A stretch of DNA of 64,000 bases from Dinoroseobacter sp049800775 (lineage in GTDB: Bacteria > Pseudomonadota > Alphaproteobacteria > Rhodobacterales > Rhodobacteraceae). The DNA lies in assembly GCF_049800775.1 (NCBI RefSeq), contig NZ_JBNAFR010000006.1, forward strand, positions 185,866-249,865, read 5' to 3'. Both the position numbers and the translations under genes were made by a program. A model generated the notes under the pieces. That model was not told the origin of the DNA and ran no database searches. It saw only the letters and a program-made list of their open reading frames with translations. Positions 44,244 to 52,486 of this stretch are shown here, piece after piece; the first letter of the stretch is position 1, and each line of letters begins with the position of its first letter.

Positions 44244-45539
44244 TCACAAATCGAAACTGTCGACCATGGCCGCAAGGCCCGATCCCGGCTCCCAGTCGGC
44301 CCAGCGATCCGCGTCGATCCGATCCCGCCACGAGGGCGCGTCGTCCTCGTCAGCGTTCCGTTCGTTCAGGCGATCCATGATCCACGCGCGGCGCAACCCG
44401 GGGTCCTCGCGCGCGAAGCGGGCCACATCATCTGCGCTGCCATCGTCATCCACATCCACCACCGTGACACTGACACCACGCCGGCTCGATTCCTCGTAAG
44501 GCAGGACCATCTGGAAAATCACCAGATCCTCGGTGAAGTATTCCGGCGCGACCATCCGGGTGAAGCCCGCCTCGACCCGGGATTCCACCACGATATCGGT
44601 CTCGATCTCCCAATTCTGGCCGCCATCGACGCTTTCGAGCACGCGCACAAGCCCGGTGCCGATCTCATCGATGGTCATGTAGAGATGCCCCTCCGCGTTG
44701 GAACTCAGCTGGACATAGGCTTCGGAGTCAAAGGTGTTCTGAGGTGAGATCCGCTCACTCCAGGTCTGCGTGTCGCCATCGAAGACAAAGAACTCCACCT
44801 GCGGGGTCTCTTCCTCGGTGACATTGGCGAGGTAGATGTCATTGCCCACAACGGTCACGCTGTAATGGCTCGCAAGCAGTTGGTAGGATCCCAAATCCGA
44901 GACTTCAACGAACGCGCCCGTGGCCCCGTCGAGCCACGAGATGTTCGTGTCCGTCGCCAGAAGAACACCGGTCACCTCCGGCGTTGTGACGAGGCGGGCC
45001 GATGCCGCCTCGTACTCGCCGAACCGCGTGACCTCGGTGGACCATGTCAACCCGCCATCGGTAGAGGTCGACAGAGCGATCTTGGGCGCGAATAGATTTG
45101 CCTCGAGCGCCACCGCATAGAGCGTGCCCTCCGCATCCATCGTGTGGTTCGGCAGGCTGATCCGCCCCGAGGCCACCCCCGCGATGGCCGTGGACGGTTC
45201 CATGATCGCGGACCAGTTCTGCGCCGACGGATCGTAGTCGAGGGTTTGGAACCGGATCTCGCCCTTGTCGTCCTGAAATGACACGGTCAACGTGTCGCCG
45301 TCGGCCATAATCTCAAGATGGCCGGTCGAGAAGCGTCCCGTCTGATCGAATTCATAGGTCTCGACCCAGGTCGCGCCGTTGTCATAGCTCGTGCGCAGGG
45401 TCAGACCCTTGAACTGCCCTTCATTGAGCAGAACATGGATGGCCCCATCCGCCGTCTCGACGATCTTGTCCTGCATGCGCGATACGGTGATCGCGTTCGC
45501 GTTCCAACCCCAGAAACCAACCCATTGCGACAACAGCAT
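44244..45539 (-). CDS. Asp-box (BNR/sialidase-like propeller) protein
   Basis: A 431-aa acidic protein of unknown function. Three Asp-box repeats of the kind found in sialidase and other beta-propellers are visible: SYDNGATW (51-58), STDGGLTW (159-166) and SVDGGQNW (310-310 region). A further calcium-loop-like stretch DVDDDGSADD lies near residues 362-371. There is no obvious signal peptide, although the N-terminus is hydrophobic (MLLSQWVGFWGW). The ATG at 45539 has a GAGGTGG site; a TTG at 45560 is possible. A CtrA-like half-site lies about 100 bp upstream. I recognise no close family; a secreted or surface sugar-binding role is only a guess. Confidence 0.75.
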   Translation of the reverse strand: MLLSQWVGFWGWNANAITVSRMQDKIVETADGAIHVLLNEGQFKGLTLRTSYDNGATWVETYEFDQTGRFSTGHLEIMADGDTLTVSFQDDKGEIRFQTLDYDPSAQNWSAIMEPSTAIAGVASGRISLPNHTMDAEGTLYAVALEANLFAPKIALSTSTDGGLTWSTEVTRFGEYEAASARLVTTPEVTGVLLATDTNISWLDGATGAFVEVSDLGSYQLLASHYSVTVVGNDIYLANVTEEETPQVEFFVFDGDTQTWSERISPQNTFDSEAYVQLSSNAEGHLYMTIDEIGTGLVRVLESVDGGQNWEIETDIVVESRVEAGFTRMVAPEYFTEDLVIFQMVLPYEESSRRGVSVTVVDVDDDGSADDVARFAREDPGLRRAWIMDRLNERNADEDDAPSWRDRIDADRWADWEPGSGLAAMVDSFDL

Positions 45540-45626
45540 CGAACCCACCTCGAAATTCAATTTGCAAAGCGCGCCACGGCCCCCCGCGACGGCGTCGGGC
45601 CGAAATTGCCCGACCGCTCCGGGCCG

Positions 45627-45644
45627 TTAACAAAGATTAACCAT
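45627..45644 (+). promoter_or_regulatory. CtrA-like half-site pair upstream of the Asp-box gene
   Basis: TTAA at 45627-45630 is followed by TTAACCAT at 45637-45644; the second is an exact CtrA half-site. The spacing between the two TTAA cores is 6 bp, not the canonical 7, so only the half-site is claimed. Confidence 0.4.
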
Positions 45645-45789
45645 AGGTTGGATTGATCACCAAACCACTGTTAGGGCTTCGTTAGGAAAACCGCGCCATC
45701 TTGCCGGGTTCGCTGAAATCTGCCCATTTTTGCAGCTTGGAAAAGCGTGGAAATCGGGCAAAAAGCTCAATTTCCTGAGGAAAACTCTC

Positions 45790-46941
45790 TCAGGCGCCGC
45801 GCTGGTCAAGGGCATCCTGCAACACGGCGCGCACGGTATCGCGCGGCACGTCCGAAGTCACAAATGCGTCACCGATGCCCCGGGCAAGGATGAAGCGCAG
45901 CTGACCATCGAGCACTTTCTTGTCCTGACCCATCAAGGTCAGCAGGTCGTCGGCAGATGGCAGATCGCCGGGAATGTCACGCAGATCGCGCTTCGTGCCC
46001 ATCTCCGCCAGATGCGCACGGACCCGGCTCGGATCTTCCTGCGCGCAGAGGCCCAGTCGGGCAGACAGCTCGAAGGCAAGGGCGCAGCCGATAGCCACCC
46101 CTTCGCCATGGAGCAGCCGGTCCGAATAGCCCGTCGCCGTTTCCAAGGCGTGGCAGAAGGTATGGCCTAGATTGAGAAGGGCGCGGTCGCCCTGCTCGGT
46201 CTCGTCGCGCACCACGATCTCGGCCTTCATCTCGACCGAGCGGCGCACGGCAGACACCCGCGCGGCCATGTCCCCCGCGGCCAGTTTCGGACCCATGCTT
46301 TCCAGCCACTCGAAAAACGCGGCATCCCCCAGGAGCCCGTATTTCATCACCTCGCCATAGCCTGCGAGGAAATCGCGCTCGGTCAGCGTGCCCAGAATGG
46401 CCGTGTCCGCCAGAACGAGGCGCGGCTGATGAAAGGCCCCGATCAGGTTCTTGCCATGGACCGAATTGATCCCCGTCTTGCCACCGACCGAACTGTCGAC
46501 TTGCGCCAGAAGGCTCGTGGGGATCTGGATGAAACCGACCCCGCGCCGCAGAACCGCCGCGGCAAACCCCACCAGATCGCCGATCACCCCGCCGCCAAAG
46601 GCGATGACGAGATCCCGGCGCTCGACCTTCTGTTCCAGCAGCCAATCGACCGTCCGGCTGAATTCGGGCCAGCCCTTGGTGGCCTCGCCCGCGGGCAGGC
46701 TCAGGGCCGTGCTCTCGATCCCCGCGCGACGCAGGCTGTCCTGCAGGGTCGCCAGATGGAGAGCGCCGACAGTCTCGTCGGTGACGATGCTGACCTTCGG
46801 ACGCGCGAGAAAAGGCGCGATCCGGCGGCCAGCCTGTTCCAGCAATCCCGGGCCGATCTCGACATCATAGGCCCGGCTGTCCAGAGGCACATGGACGGTT
46901 TCAAGCAGGTCGGATGCGGGCTTGGATACGGGCTCAGACAT
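45790..46941 (-). CDS. aroB: 3-dehydroquinate synthase
   Basis: A 383-aa NAD-dependent metalloenzyme, second step of the shikimate pathway. Motifs include AFGGGVIGDLVGFAA, QIPTSLLAQVDSSVGGKTGIN, NLIGAFHQPRLVLAD and the metal-ligand region LNLGHTFCHALE with HGEGVAIG. Length is normal. It follows aroK on the minus strand with a 90-bp gap that could hold a weak promoter. The ATG has GGTGATCC upstream. Confidence 0.97.
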   Translation of the reverse strand: MSEPVSKPASDLLETVHVPLDSRAYDVEIGPGLLEQAGRRIAPFLARPKVSIVTDETVGALHLATLQDSLRRAGIESTALSLPAGEATKGWPEFSRTVDWLLEQKVERRDLVIAFGGGVIGDLVGFAAAVLRRGVGFIQIPTSLLAQVDSSVGGKTGINSVHGKNLIGAFHQPRLVLADTAILGTLTERDFLAGYGEVMKYGLLGDAAFFEWLESMGPKLAAGDMAARVSAVRRSVEMKAEIVVRDETEQGDRALLNLGHTFCHALETATGYSDRLLHGEGVAIGCALAFELSARLGLCAQEDPSRVRAHLAEMGTKRDLRDIPGDLPSADDLLTLMGQDKKVLDGQLRFILARGIGDAFVTSDVPRDTVRAVLQDALDQRGA

Positions 46942-47031
46942 GGATCACCTTTCAGGCAGGAGGTCGGCCCGGGTGCTCTAGCAGTCCGGTCGCGCAGGCT
47001 CCACCCCCGGCAGGCTCTGCCTTCGACGGGG

Positions 47032-47589
47032 TCACCCCCTGACAAAGATCCCGGGGCGGGCCGCGAGCGCTGCAATCACGCGCTCGGCCATGGCCTCGAT
47101 GGTCAGATCGGGCGCGGCTTTCACATGGACAGCGGCTTTTTGATAGACCGGCACCCGCGCTGCGAAAATTTCCGCCAGGGTGGCGCGCGGATCGTCCGTC
47201 AGCAAGAGCGGCCGCGTCGTCTTGTGACGCACCCGATTCCACAGCAGCTCCAGATCCGCATCCAGCCAGACCGACACGCCCAGCTCGGCAATGATGGCGC
47301 GGTTGCGTTCGGCCAGAAAGGCCCCGCCCCCGGTCGATAGGATCGCGGGCGCTCCGGTCAGAAGCCGGGCCAGCACCTCGGTCTCGCGATCGCGAAAGAA
47401 CGCCTCGCCATCGCGCTCGAAAATCTCGGCGATCCGGGCATTCGCGGCACGCTCGATCTCGTGGTCGCTGTCGATGAAGGGCACCCCGAGCTGTGCCGCC
47501 ACGGCCGTGCCCACCGCCGTCTTGCCCGCGCCCATCATCCCGACGAGAACCACCGGGCGGGTCAGCTGCACTGTTGCGGCTTCGGCCAC
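47032..47589 (-). CDS. aroK: Shikimate kinase
   Basis: A 185-aa P-loop kinase phosphorylating shikimate. Walker A GMMGAGKTAVG, the shikimate-binding aspartate in FIDSDHEIE, the GGGAFL motif and the lid arginine region RPLLLTDDP are visible. aroK-aroB is a common pair. The gene is divergent from a 45-aa membrane peptide. Confidence 0.97.
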   Translation of the reverse strand: MAEAATVQLTRPVVLVGMMGAGKTAVGTAVAAQLGVPFIDSDHEIERAANARIAEIFERDGEAFFRDRETEVLARLLTGAPAILSTGGGAFLAERNRAIIAELGVSVWLDADLELLWNRVRHKTTRPLLLTDDPRATLAEIFAARVPVYQKAAVHVKAAPDLTIEAMAERVIAALAARPGIFVRG

Positions 47590-47708
47590 TTATCGCCACT
47601 CCTGCAAAAATTCGAACGCTTGTGTTAGCATAGAGCTTGAATGGCGGGAAGCGTCACGAAATACCATAGACAAAAAGCATAAGACGCAGGCAGGCAAAGG
47701 TACGAGCA

Positions 47709-47846
47709 GTGTTGGGAAAACTCTTTTTGGTTGTATTGGTTCTGGTTGCGCTCGGCGCTTTGGGACTGCTGGGCTATGGCTATGTGGGCGATCTGCCCTC
47801 CGAGAGCGCGCCCGTGCGCATTCCGGTGACGTTGGATGGGCAATAA
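47709..47846 (+). CDS. 45-aa single-pass membrane peptide
   Basis: Starts at a GTG with AAGG about 10 bp upstream. It reads as one hydrophobic helix (LFLVVLVLVALGALGLLG) followed by a short polar tail (PSESAPVRIPVTLDG). Its end overlaps the next gene by 11 bp in another frame, which suggests translational coupling. Function unknown. Confidence 0.6.
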   Translation: MLGKLFLVVLVLVALGALGLLGYGYVGDLPSESAPVRIPVTLDGQ

Positions 47847-49371
47847 GGCGCGACAGGGCCTGTTGGCGGGCTGCGCGCTGATCTGGCTGGGCGCGGCACC
47901 GGGACAGGCGCAGGATCCGATCTCGGCCATCGACTGGTTGTCCGACATCATCGCCCAACCCATTGCCCCGCCCCCGGTGACCGATGACGACATCGCGCCC
48001 TCGGCGAGCGTCGAGGCGATCGAGGTTGCCCCGCTCGAGGATCAGGCAATTGACGGCGTGGGGCTATTGCCTGTCAGCGTCTCGGGCCTGCCCCGGGAGT
48101 TCTGGGGGATCACGCCAGCGGCAGACCTGGCGCGCGACCTGCGGGCGCAGAGCATCTCGCTGCCGCTGCCGGCACGTCGCCTTTTGAAACGGATCCTTCT
48201 GGCCGAGCTGGACCCACCGGTAGATGCCGGGCCGGACCATACGCTCTTTCTTGCTCGGCTCGATGCGCTGCTGGCCTTCGGTGCGCTGCCCGATGCGCAG
48301 GCGCTGGTGGAGCGTGCGGGGGTCAGCGATGATCTGGAGGTGTTCCGCCGCTGGTTCGATATCAGCCTGCTGCGCGGGGATGAGGCCCGGGCCTGCGCCA
48401 CCTTGCGTGCGGTGCCGGATGTGGCCCCGACCTTCTCGGCGCGGATCTTTTGCCTTGCGCGGAACAATGACTGGCCTGCCGCGGCCCTCAGCCTCGAGAC
48501 CGCGCGCGCCCTCGGCTATGTCTCCGAGGCCGAGGATCTGCTCATGGCGCGGTTCCTCGACCCCGAGCTGTTCGAGGGCCTGCCCCTCGCTGCGCCGCCC
48601 GAGCCGATCACGCCGCTCAGCTATCGGATGTTGGCCGCGCTGGGTGAGGCGCCCCCGGCGCGCACCCTGCCGCTCGCCTTCAACCACGCGCTGCTCGCGC
48701 CCAGCCAGGGCTGGAAGCCCCGGCTGGAGGCCGCCGAACGTCTCGCCCGCACGGGCGGGATCACGGGCGGGCAGCTCTTTGCGCTCTATACCGAGCGGAA
48801 CCCGGCGGCCTCCGGCGGGCTCTGGGACCGGGTCGATGCGATCCAGGCCTTTGACCTCGCGCTGCTATCGGGTGAGGCCGAGGCCGTGGCCCAAACCCTG
48901 CCCCGCGCCATCGCCGAGATGGAGGCGGTCGGCCTCACAGAAGTCTTTGCCGAGTTCTACGGCAGTCGCCTCGCCCGTTTGCCGGTCACCCAGGAGGCGC
49001 GCGACATGGCAGAGCACATGGTGCTGCTGACGCGCGATGCCGAAAGCTACGCGGCGCGGATCGAAGACCCCATCCTGGCCTCCATCGCGCGCGGTCTGAG
49101 CACCGACAGCACGGCGCCAACGCCCCTGACCGCCGCGGTCACCGCCGCCTTTTCGACCACCCCACCCGCACTGCCCCAATCCTTCGACCGACTGCTCCAG
49201 CGCGGCGAATACGGGGCGGCGACCCTGAGGGCCCTGCGGCTGCTCGGGGACAGCGCCCTGCCCGACCCGGACGACGCGGGCACCGCCCTTGGCGTGTTGC
49301 GCACCCTCGGCTTCGAGCAGACCGCCCGTGAAATCGCGCTCTCGCTCGTTCTGCGGGAGGCACGGGCATGA
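47836..49371 (+). CDS. Exported protein of unknown function, upstream of xerD
   Basis: A 511-aa protein with a signal peptide (cleavage near PGQAQ). The rest is alanine/leucine-rich and helical, without recognisable catalytic motifs, and may form a helical-repeat solenoid. A repeat-like cysteine pair (ARACATLRAVPD and ARIFCLARNND) is visible. It lies between the 45-aa peptide and xerD, with a 4-bp overlap to xerD. The same position upstream of xerD seems common in Rhodobacteraceae, but I cannot assign a function. Confidence 0.75.
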   Translation: MGNKARQGLLAGCALIWLGAAPGQAQDPISAIDWLSDIIAQPIAPPPVTDDDIAPSASVEAIEVAPLEDQAIDGVGLLPVSVSGLPREFWGITPAADLARDLRAQSISLPLPARRLLKRILLAELDPPVDAGPDHTLFLARLDALLAFGALPDAQALVERAGVSDDLEVFRRWFDISLLRGDEARACATLRAVPDVAPTFSARIFCLARNNDWPAAALSLETARALGYVSEAEDLLMARFLDPELFEGLPLAAPPEPITPLSYRMLAALGEAPPARTLPLAFNHALLAPSQGWKPRLEAAERLARTGGITGGQLFALYTERNPAASGGLWDRVDAIQAFDLALLSGEAEAVAQTLPRAIAEMEAVGLTEVFAEFYGSRLARLPVTQEARDMAEHMVLLTRDAESYAARIEDPILASIARGLSTDSTAPTPLTAAVTAAFSTTPPALPQSFDRLLQRGEYGAATLRALRLLGDSALPDPDDAGTALGVLRTLGFEQTAREIALSLVLREARA

Positions 49372-50294
49372 CACGGCGCTGGATCGATGCTTTCCTCGAC
49401 GCGCAGGCCGCAGAACTCAACGCGGCTGAGAATACCCGCCTCGCCTATGCCCGTGACCTGCTCGATTTCGAGGCGCATCTGGCCGCGGGCGGCGGATCTT
49501 TCGCCACGGCCAGCCGGGCGGATATCGAAGGCTATCTCGTCTCCTGCAGTGATGCCGGACTGAGCCAGGCCACCCGCGCGCGGCGGCTTTCGGCGATCCG
49601 GCAGCTCTATCGTTTCGCCTATGAGGAAGGGCTGCGCCCGGACAATCCGAGCCAGCAGATCAAGGGCCCGGGCCGTGCGAAACGCCTGCCCAAGACCCTG
49701 TCCGAGGACGAGATCGACCGGCTGCTGCTCGCTGCGCGCGAGACCGGGCAGCGCGAGGAAGACCGGGTGCGCAACACCTGCATGCTCGAAGTGCTCTATG
49801 CCACGGGTCTGCGGGTGACCGAGCTTTGCGCCCTGCCGGTTGCGGCGGTGCGCGGTGATCCGCATCTGATCCTGATCCGCGGCAAGGGCGGGGTCGAACG
49901 GATGGTCCCCCTGTCGAGTTCGGCGCGCGAGGCCCTGCAGACCTGGCTTGAGCTGCGCGATGCAACGGATGCCGCGAAAGTGGCCAAGGGCGCGGTACCG
50001 TCGAAATTCCTCTTCCCCTCGCGGGGCAAGCTCGGGCATCTCACCCGACATCGCTTCTACGTGCTGATCAAGGAGATTGCCGTGATGGGCGGGGTGGATC
50101 CGTCCAAGGTCACGCCCCACACCCTGCGCCATGCCTTTGCCACGCACCTGCTGGCGCGCGGTGCGGATCTCATCTCGATCCAGGCGCTGCTGGGGCATGC
50201 GGATGTCTCGACCACCGAGATTTACACGCATGTTCTGGATGAGCGGCTGAAGGATCTGGTCCTGACCCACCACCCGCTGGCGAGCACGCGCTAG
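49368..50294 (+). CDS. xerD: Tyrosine recombinase XerD
   Basis: A 308-aa site-specific recombinase for chromosome dimer resolution. The N-terminal SAM-like domain is followed by the catalytic domain with the first Arg in YATGLRVTELC, the RGKGGVERMVP lysine, HTLRHAFATHLL and HADVSTTEIYTHV, in which the tyrosine nucleophile lies. All catalytic residues are present. It overlaps the upstream exported-protein gene and the convergent phosphoesterase gene. Confidence 0.95.
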   Translation: MTRRWIDAFLDAQAAELNAAENTRLAYARDLLDFEAHLAAGGGSFATASRADIEGYLVSCSDAGLSQATRARRLSAIRQLYRFAYEEGLRPDNPSQQIKGPGRAKRLPKTLSEDEIDRLLLAARETGQREEDRVRNTCMLEVLYATGLRVTELCALPVAAVRGDPHLILIRGKGGVERMVPLSSSAREALQTWLELRDATDAAKVAKGAVPSKFLFPSRGKLGHLTRHRFYVLIKEIAVMGGVDPSKVTPHTLRHAFATHLLARGADLISIQALLGHADVSTTEIYTHVLDERLKDLVLTHHPLASTR

Positions 50295-51097
50295 GCGCTG
50301 CGCCGCAGCGCGTCGGGGAGGACATCCTCACTGGGCCAGATGCCGGTGGAAAGTGTTTCATGATAGCCCTGGGTCAGGCCCGCGCGGGTCATGGCCGAGA
50401 TTGCGGGGCGGGCATTATAGGACAGCCGCTCGATCATGATCGTCTCGCCCTCCATCACCGCGAACCGCGTTTCGGGACGCCCATCATGGGGCGGCAGGCC
50501 GATTGCGCCCGCATTGACCCAGAGCGTTTTGCCGATCTGACGTTGAAAGGCGATCCCGCAATGACCGGCAAAGACGATGTCGACCGCGCCGATCTCCGCC
50601 TCGATCAGCGCGATTTCTTCCGCAAAGACGCTCTCATCGGAGCTTGGCCAGATGAAGCGGCTGATATCCGAGACCCCACCATGGATCACCGCGCAACGTT
50701 TGCCGTCATAGGTGAAAGTGATCATATCCGGCAGCCCGGCCATCCAGGCCTTGGCCTCGGCGGGCAATTCGCGCTGCGCGAAGGCGTACCATGCCCGCGA
50801 GAGCAGATCGCAGATGGTGTCCGCCCCAAAGCCGCAGCCGCAATCCTCGGCATCCTCGGCCAGATTGCGCTCGCAATTCCCGGCCACAATCGCCCCGCCC
50901 GTGGTGCGCATCAGCGACCATGTGGCCTTGGGTTCGCCCCCATAGGCGACGATATCGCCGGTGCAGATCCGCTGCGATGCAGGAATGTGATTGTCCGCAC
51001 AATACGACAACAGCGCCAGCGAGGCCTGCAGGTTCGAATAGGGGCCCCCATACAGCACAACCGTGCCTTCCAACGTGCCCAGATCGCGTACGTTCAT
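50291..51097 (-). CDS. Calcineurin-like phosphoesterase with a degenerate first motif
   Basis: A 268-aa metallophosphoesterase. GDIVAYGG, GNCERN, HGGVSDIS and AGHCGIAF fit the metallophosphoesterase fold. The usual first motif DxH is replaced (LYGGPYSNLQA), and the usual GNHD reads GNCE, so metal binding is probably altered. A cysteine cluster (DCGCGFGADTICD) follows the second motif. The ATG at 51097 has GGGAGA upstream. Catalytic activity is therefore doubtful. Confidence 0.8.
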   Translation of the reverse strand: MNVRDLGTLEGTVVLYGGPYSNLQASLALLSYCADNHIPASQRICTGDIVAYGGEPKATWSLMRTTGGAIVAGNCERNLAEDAEDCGCGFGADTICDLLSRAWYAFAQRELPAEAKAWMAGLPDMITFTYDGKRCAVIHGGVSDISRFIWPSSDESVFAEEIALIEAEIGAVDIVFAGHCGIAFQRQIGKTLWVNAGAIGLPPHDGRPETRFAVMEGETIMIERLSYNARPAISAMTRAGLTQGYHETLSTGIWPSEDVLPDALRRSA

Positions 51098-51166
51098 GTC
51101 TCTCCCTTGAACCGGCCTCTGCCCGCGCCCATAAGAGCATAAAGCCCACAAGGATGCAGTTGCAAA

Positions 51167-52480
51167 ATGGACCCTGCCCTAGACCCCGCCCTCTATGACA
51201 CGTCGTTCTGGATCTCCTGCGGCGTGATCCTGCTGCTGCTCTGCTGCTCGGGGTTCTTCTCGGGCAGCGAGACCGCCCTGACCGCCGCCTCTCGCGGCAA
51301 GCTGCACGCCATGGCCGACAAGGGCGACAAGGGCGCGGCCCGGGCCCTTGGCCTCAAGGAGGATAACGAGCGGCTGATCGGCGGGATCCTGTTGGGCAAC
51401 AACCTCGCCAACATCCTCGCCACCTCGCTCGCCACGGCGGTCTTCACCAAGGCCTTCGGTGATAGCGGTGTGGCGCTGGCCACGCTGGTCATGACAGCGC
51501 TGGTGCTGATCTTTGCCGAGGTCCTGCCCAAAACCTATGCCATCACCAATCCCGAGAGCGCGTCGACCCGCGCCGCGGGCCCGGTGAAGATCGTCATCAC
51601 CGTTCTGGCCCCCATGGTTGCCGCCGTCCGCCTGATCGTGCGCGGGGTGCTGCGCCTGCTGGGCATGCGGATCGAGGCCGGGGCGAACATGCTCTCGGTC
51701 CGTGAAGAGATCGAGGGCGCGCTGCGCATGGGCCATTCCGAGGGCGCGGTCGAGAAAGAGCATCGCGACCGCCTGCTCGGCGCGCTCGACCTGAACGAGC
51801 GCGCGGTCGAAGAGATCATGCTGCACCGATCCAAGATCGAGATGATCGACGCGGACAGCGCGCCCGAGCAGATCCTGAGCCAGTGCCTGCAATCGCCCTA
51901 TACCCGCCTGCCGGTCTATCGCGAGGACCGCGAGAACATCATCGGGATGATCCATGCCAAGGACCTGTTACGCGCCATGGACCGGCTGATCCGCGGGCCG
52001 GAAGCGTCGGAAAAGGGGCTTGAGGCGTTCGAGGTGATGGATGTGGCGATGAAGCCCTATTTCGTGCCCGAAACCACAACCCTCGACGAGCAGATGAAGG
52101 AATTCCTGCGCCGCAGGTCCCATTTCGCCCTCGTGGTGGACGAATATGGGGCGCTGCAGGGTTTGATCACGCTGGAGGACATTCTCGAAGAGATCGTCGG
52201 CGAGATCACCGACGAGTTCGACCCGGATGCGGACCACCCGGTGCGGAAATCCGAGGACGGCAATTTCCTCGTGGACGGGGCCATGACAATCCGCGACCTC
52301 AATCGCGCGACCGAGTGGAACCTGCCCGACGAAGAGGCGAATACCGTGGCCGGGCTCGTCATCCACGAGGCGCAGATGATCCCGAATATCGGCCAATGCT
52401 TCAGCTTCCACGGCTTCCGTTTCGAGGTGGCCGCCCGCAAGGACAACCGCCTCTCGAAGCTGAAGATCCGGCCGCTCTGA
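51167..52480 (+). CDS. CNNM/CorC-HlyC family transporter
   Basis: A 437-aa membrane protein with an N-terminal DUF21 transmembrane domain (four helices; SGFFSGSETALTAASRGKL is the signature), a pair of CBS domains (TRLPVYREDRENIIGMIHAKDLL and FALVVDEYGALQGLITLEDILEEIVGEI) and a C-terminal CorC/HlyC domain. Members are Mg2+ exporters or related metal transporters. It is divergent from the phosphoesterase gene. Confidence 0.93.
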   Translation: MDPALDPALYDTSFWISCGVILLLLCCSGFFSGSETALTAASRGKLHAMADKGDKGAARALGLKEDNERLIGGILLGNNLANILATSLATAVFTKAFGDSGVALATLVMTALVLIFAEVLPKTYAITNPESASTRAAGPVKIVITVLAPMVAAVRLIVRGVLRLLGMRIEAGANMLSVREEIEGALRMGHSEGAVEKEHRDRLLGALDLNERAVEEIMLHRSKIEMIDADSAPEQILSQCLQSPYTRLPVYREDRENIIGMIHAKDLLRAMDRLIRGPEASEKGLEAFEVMDVAMKPYFVPETTTLDEQMKEFLRRRSHFALVVDEYGALQGLITLEDILEEIVGEITDEFDPDADHPVRKSEDGNFLVDGAMTIRDLNRATEWNLPDEEANTVAGLVIHEAQMIPNIGQCFSFHGFRFEVAARKDNRLSKLKIRPL

Positions 52481-52486
52481 CCGGGC

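Noticed and set aside
45627..45640. Full CtrA site TTAA-N7-TTAA
   Set aside because: The spacing is 6 bp, so only a half-site is claimed.
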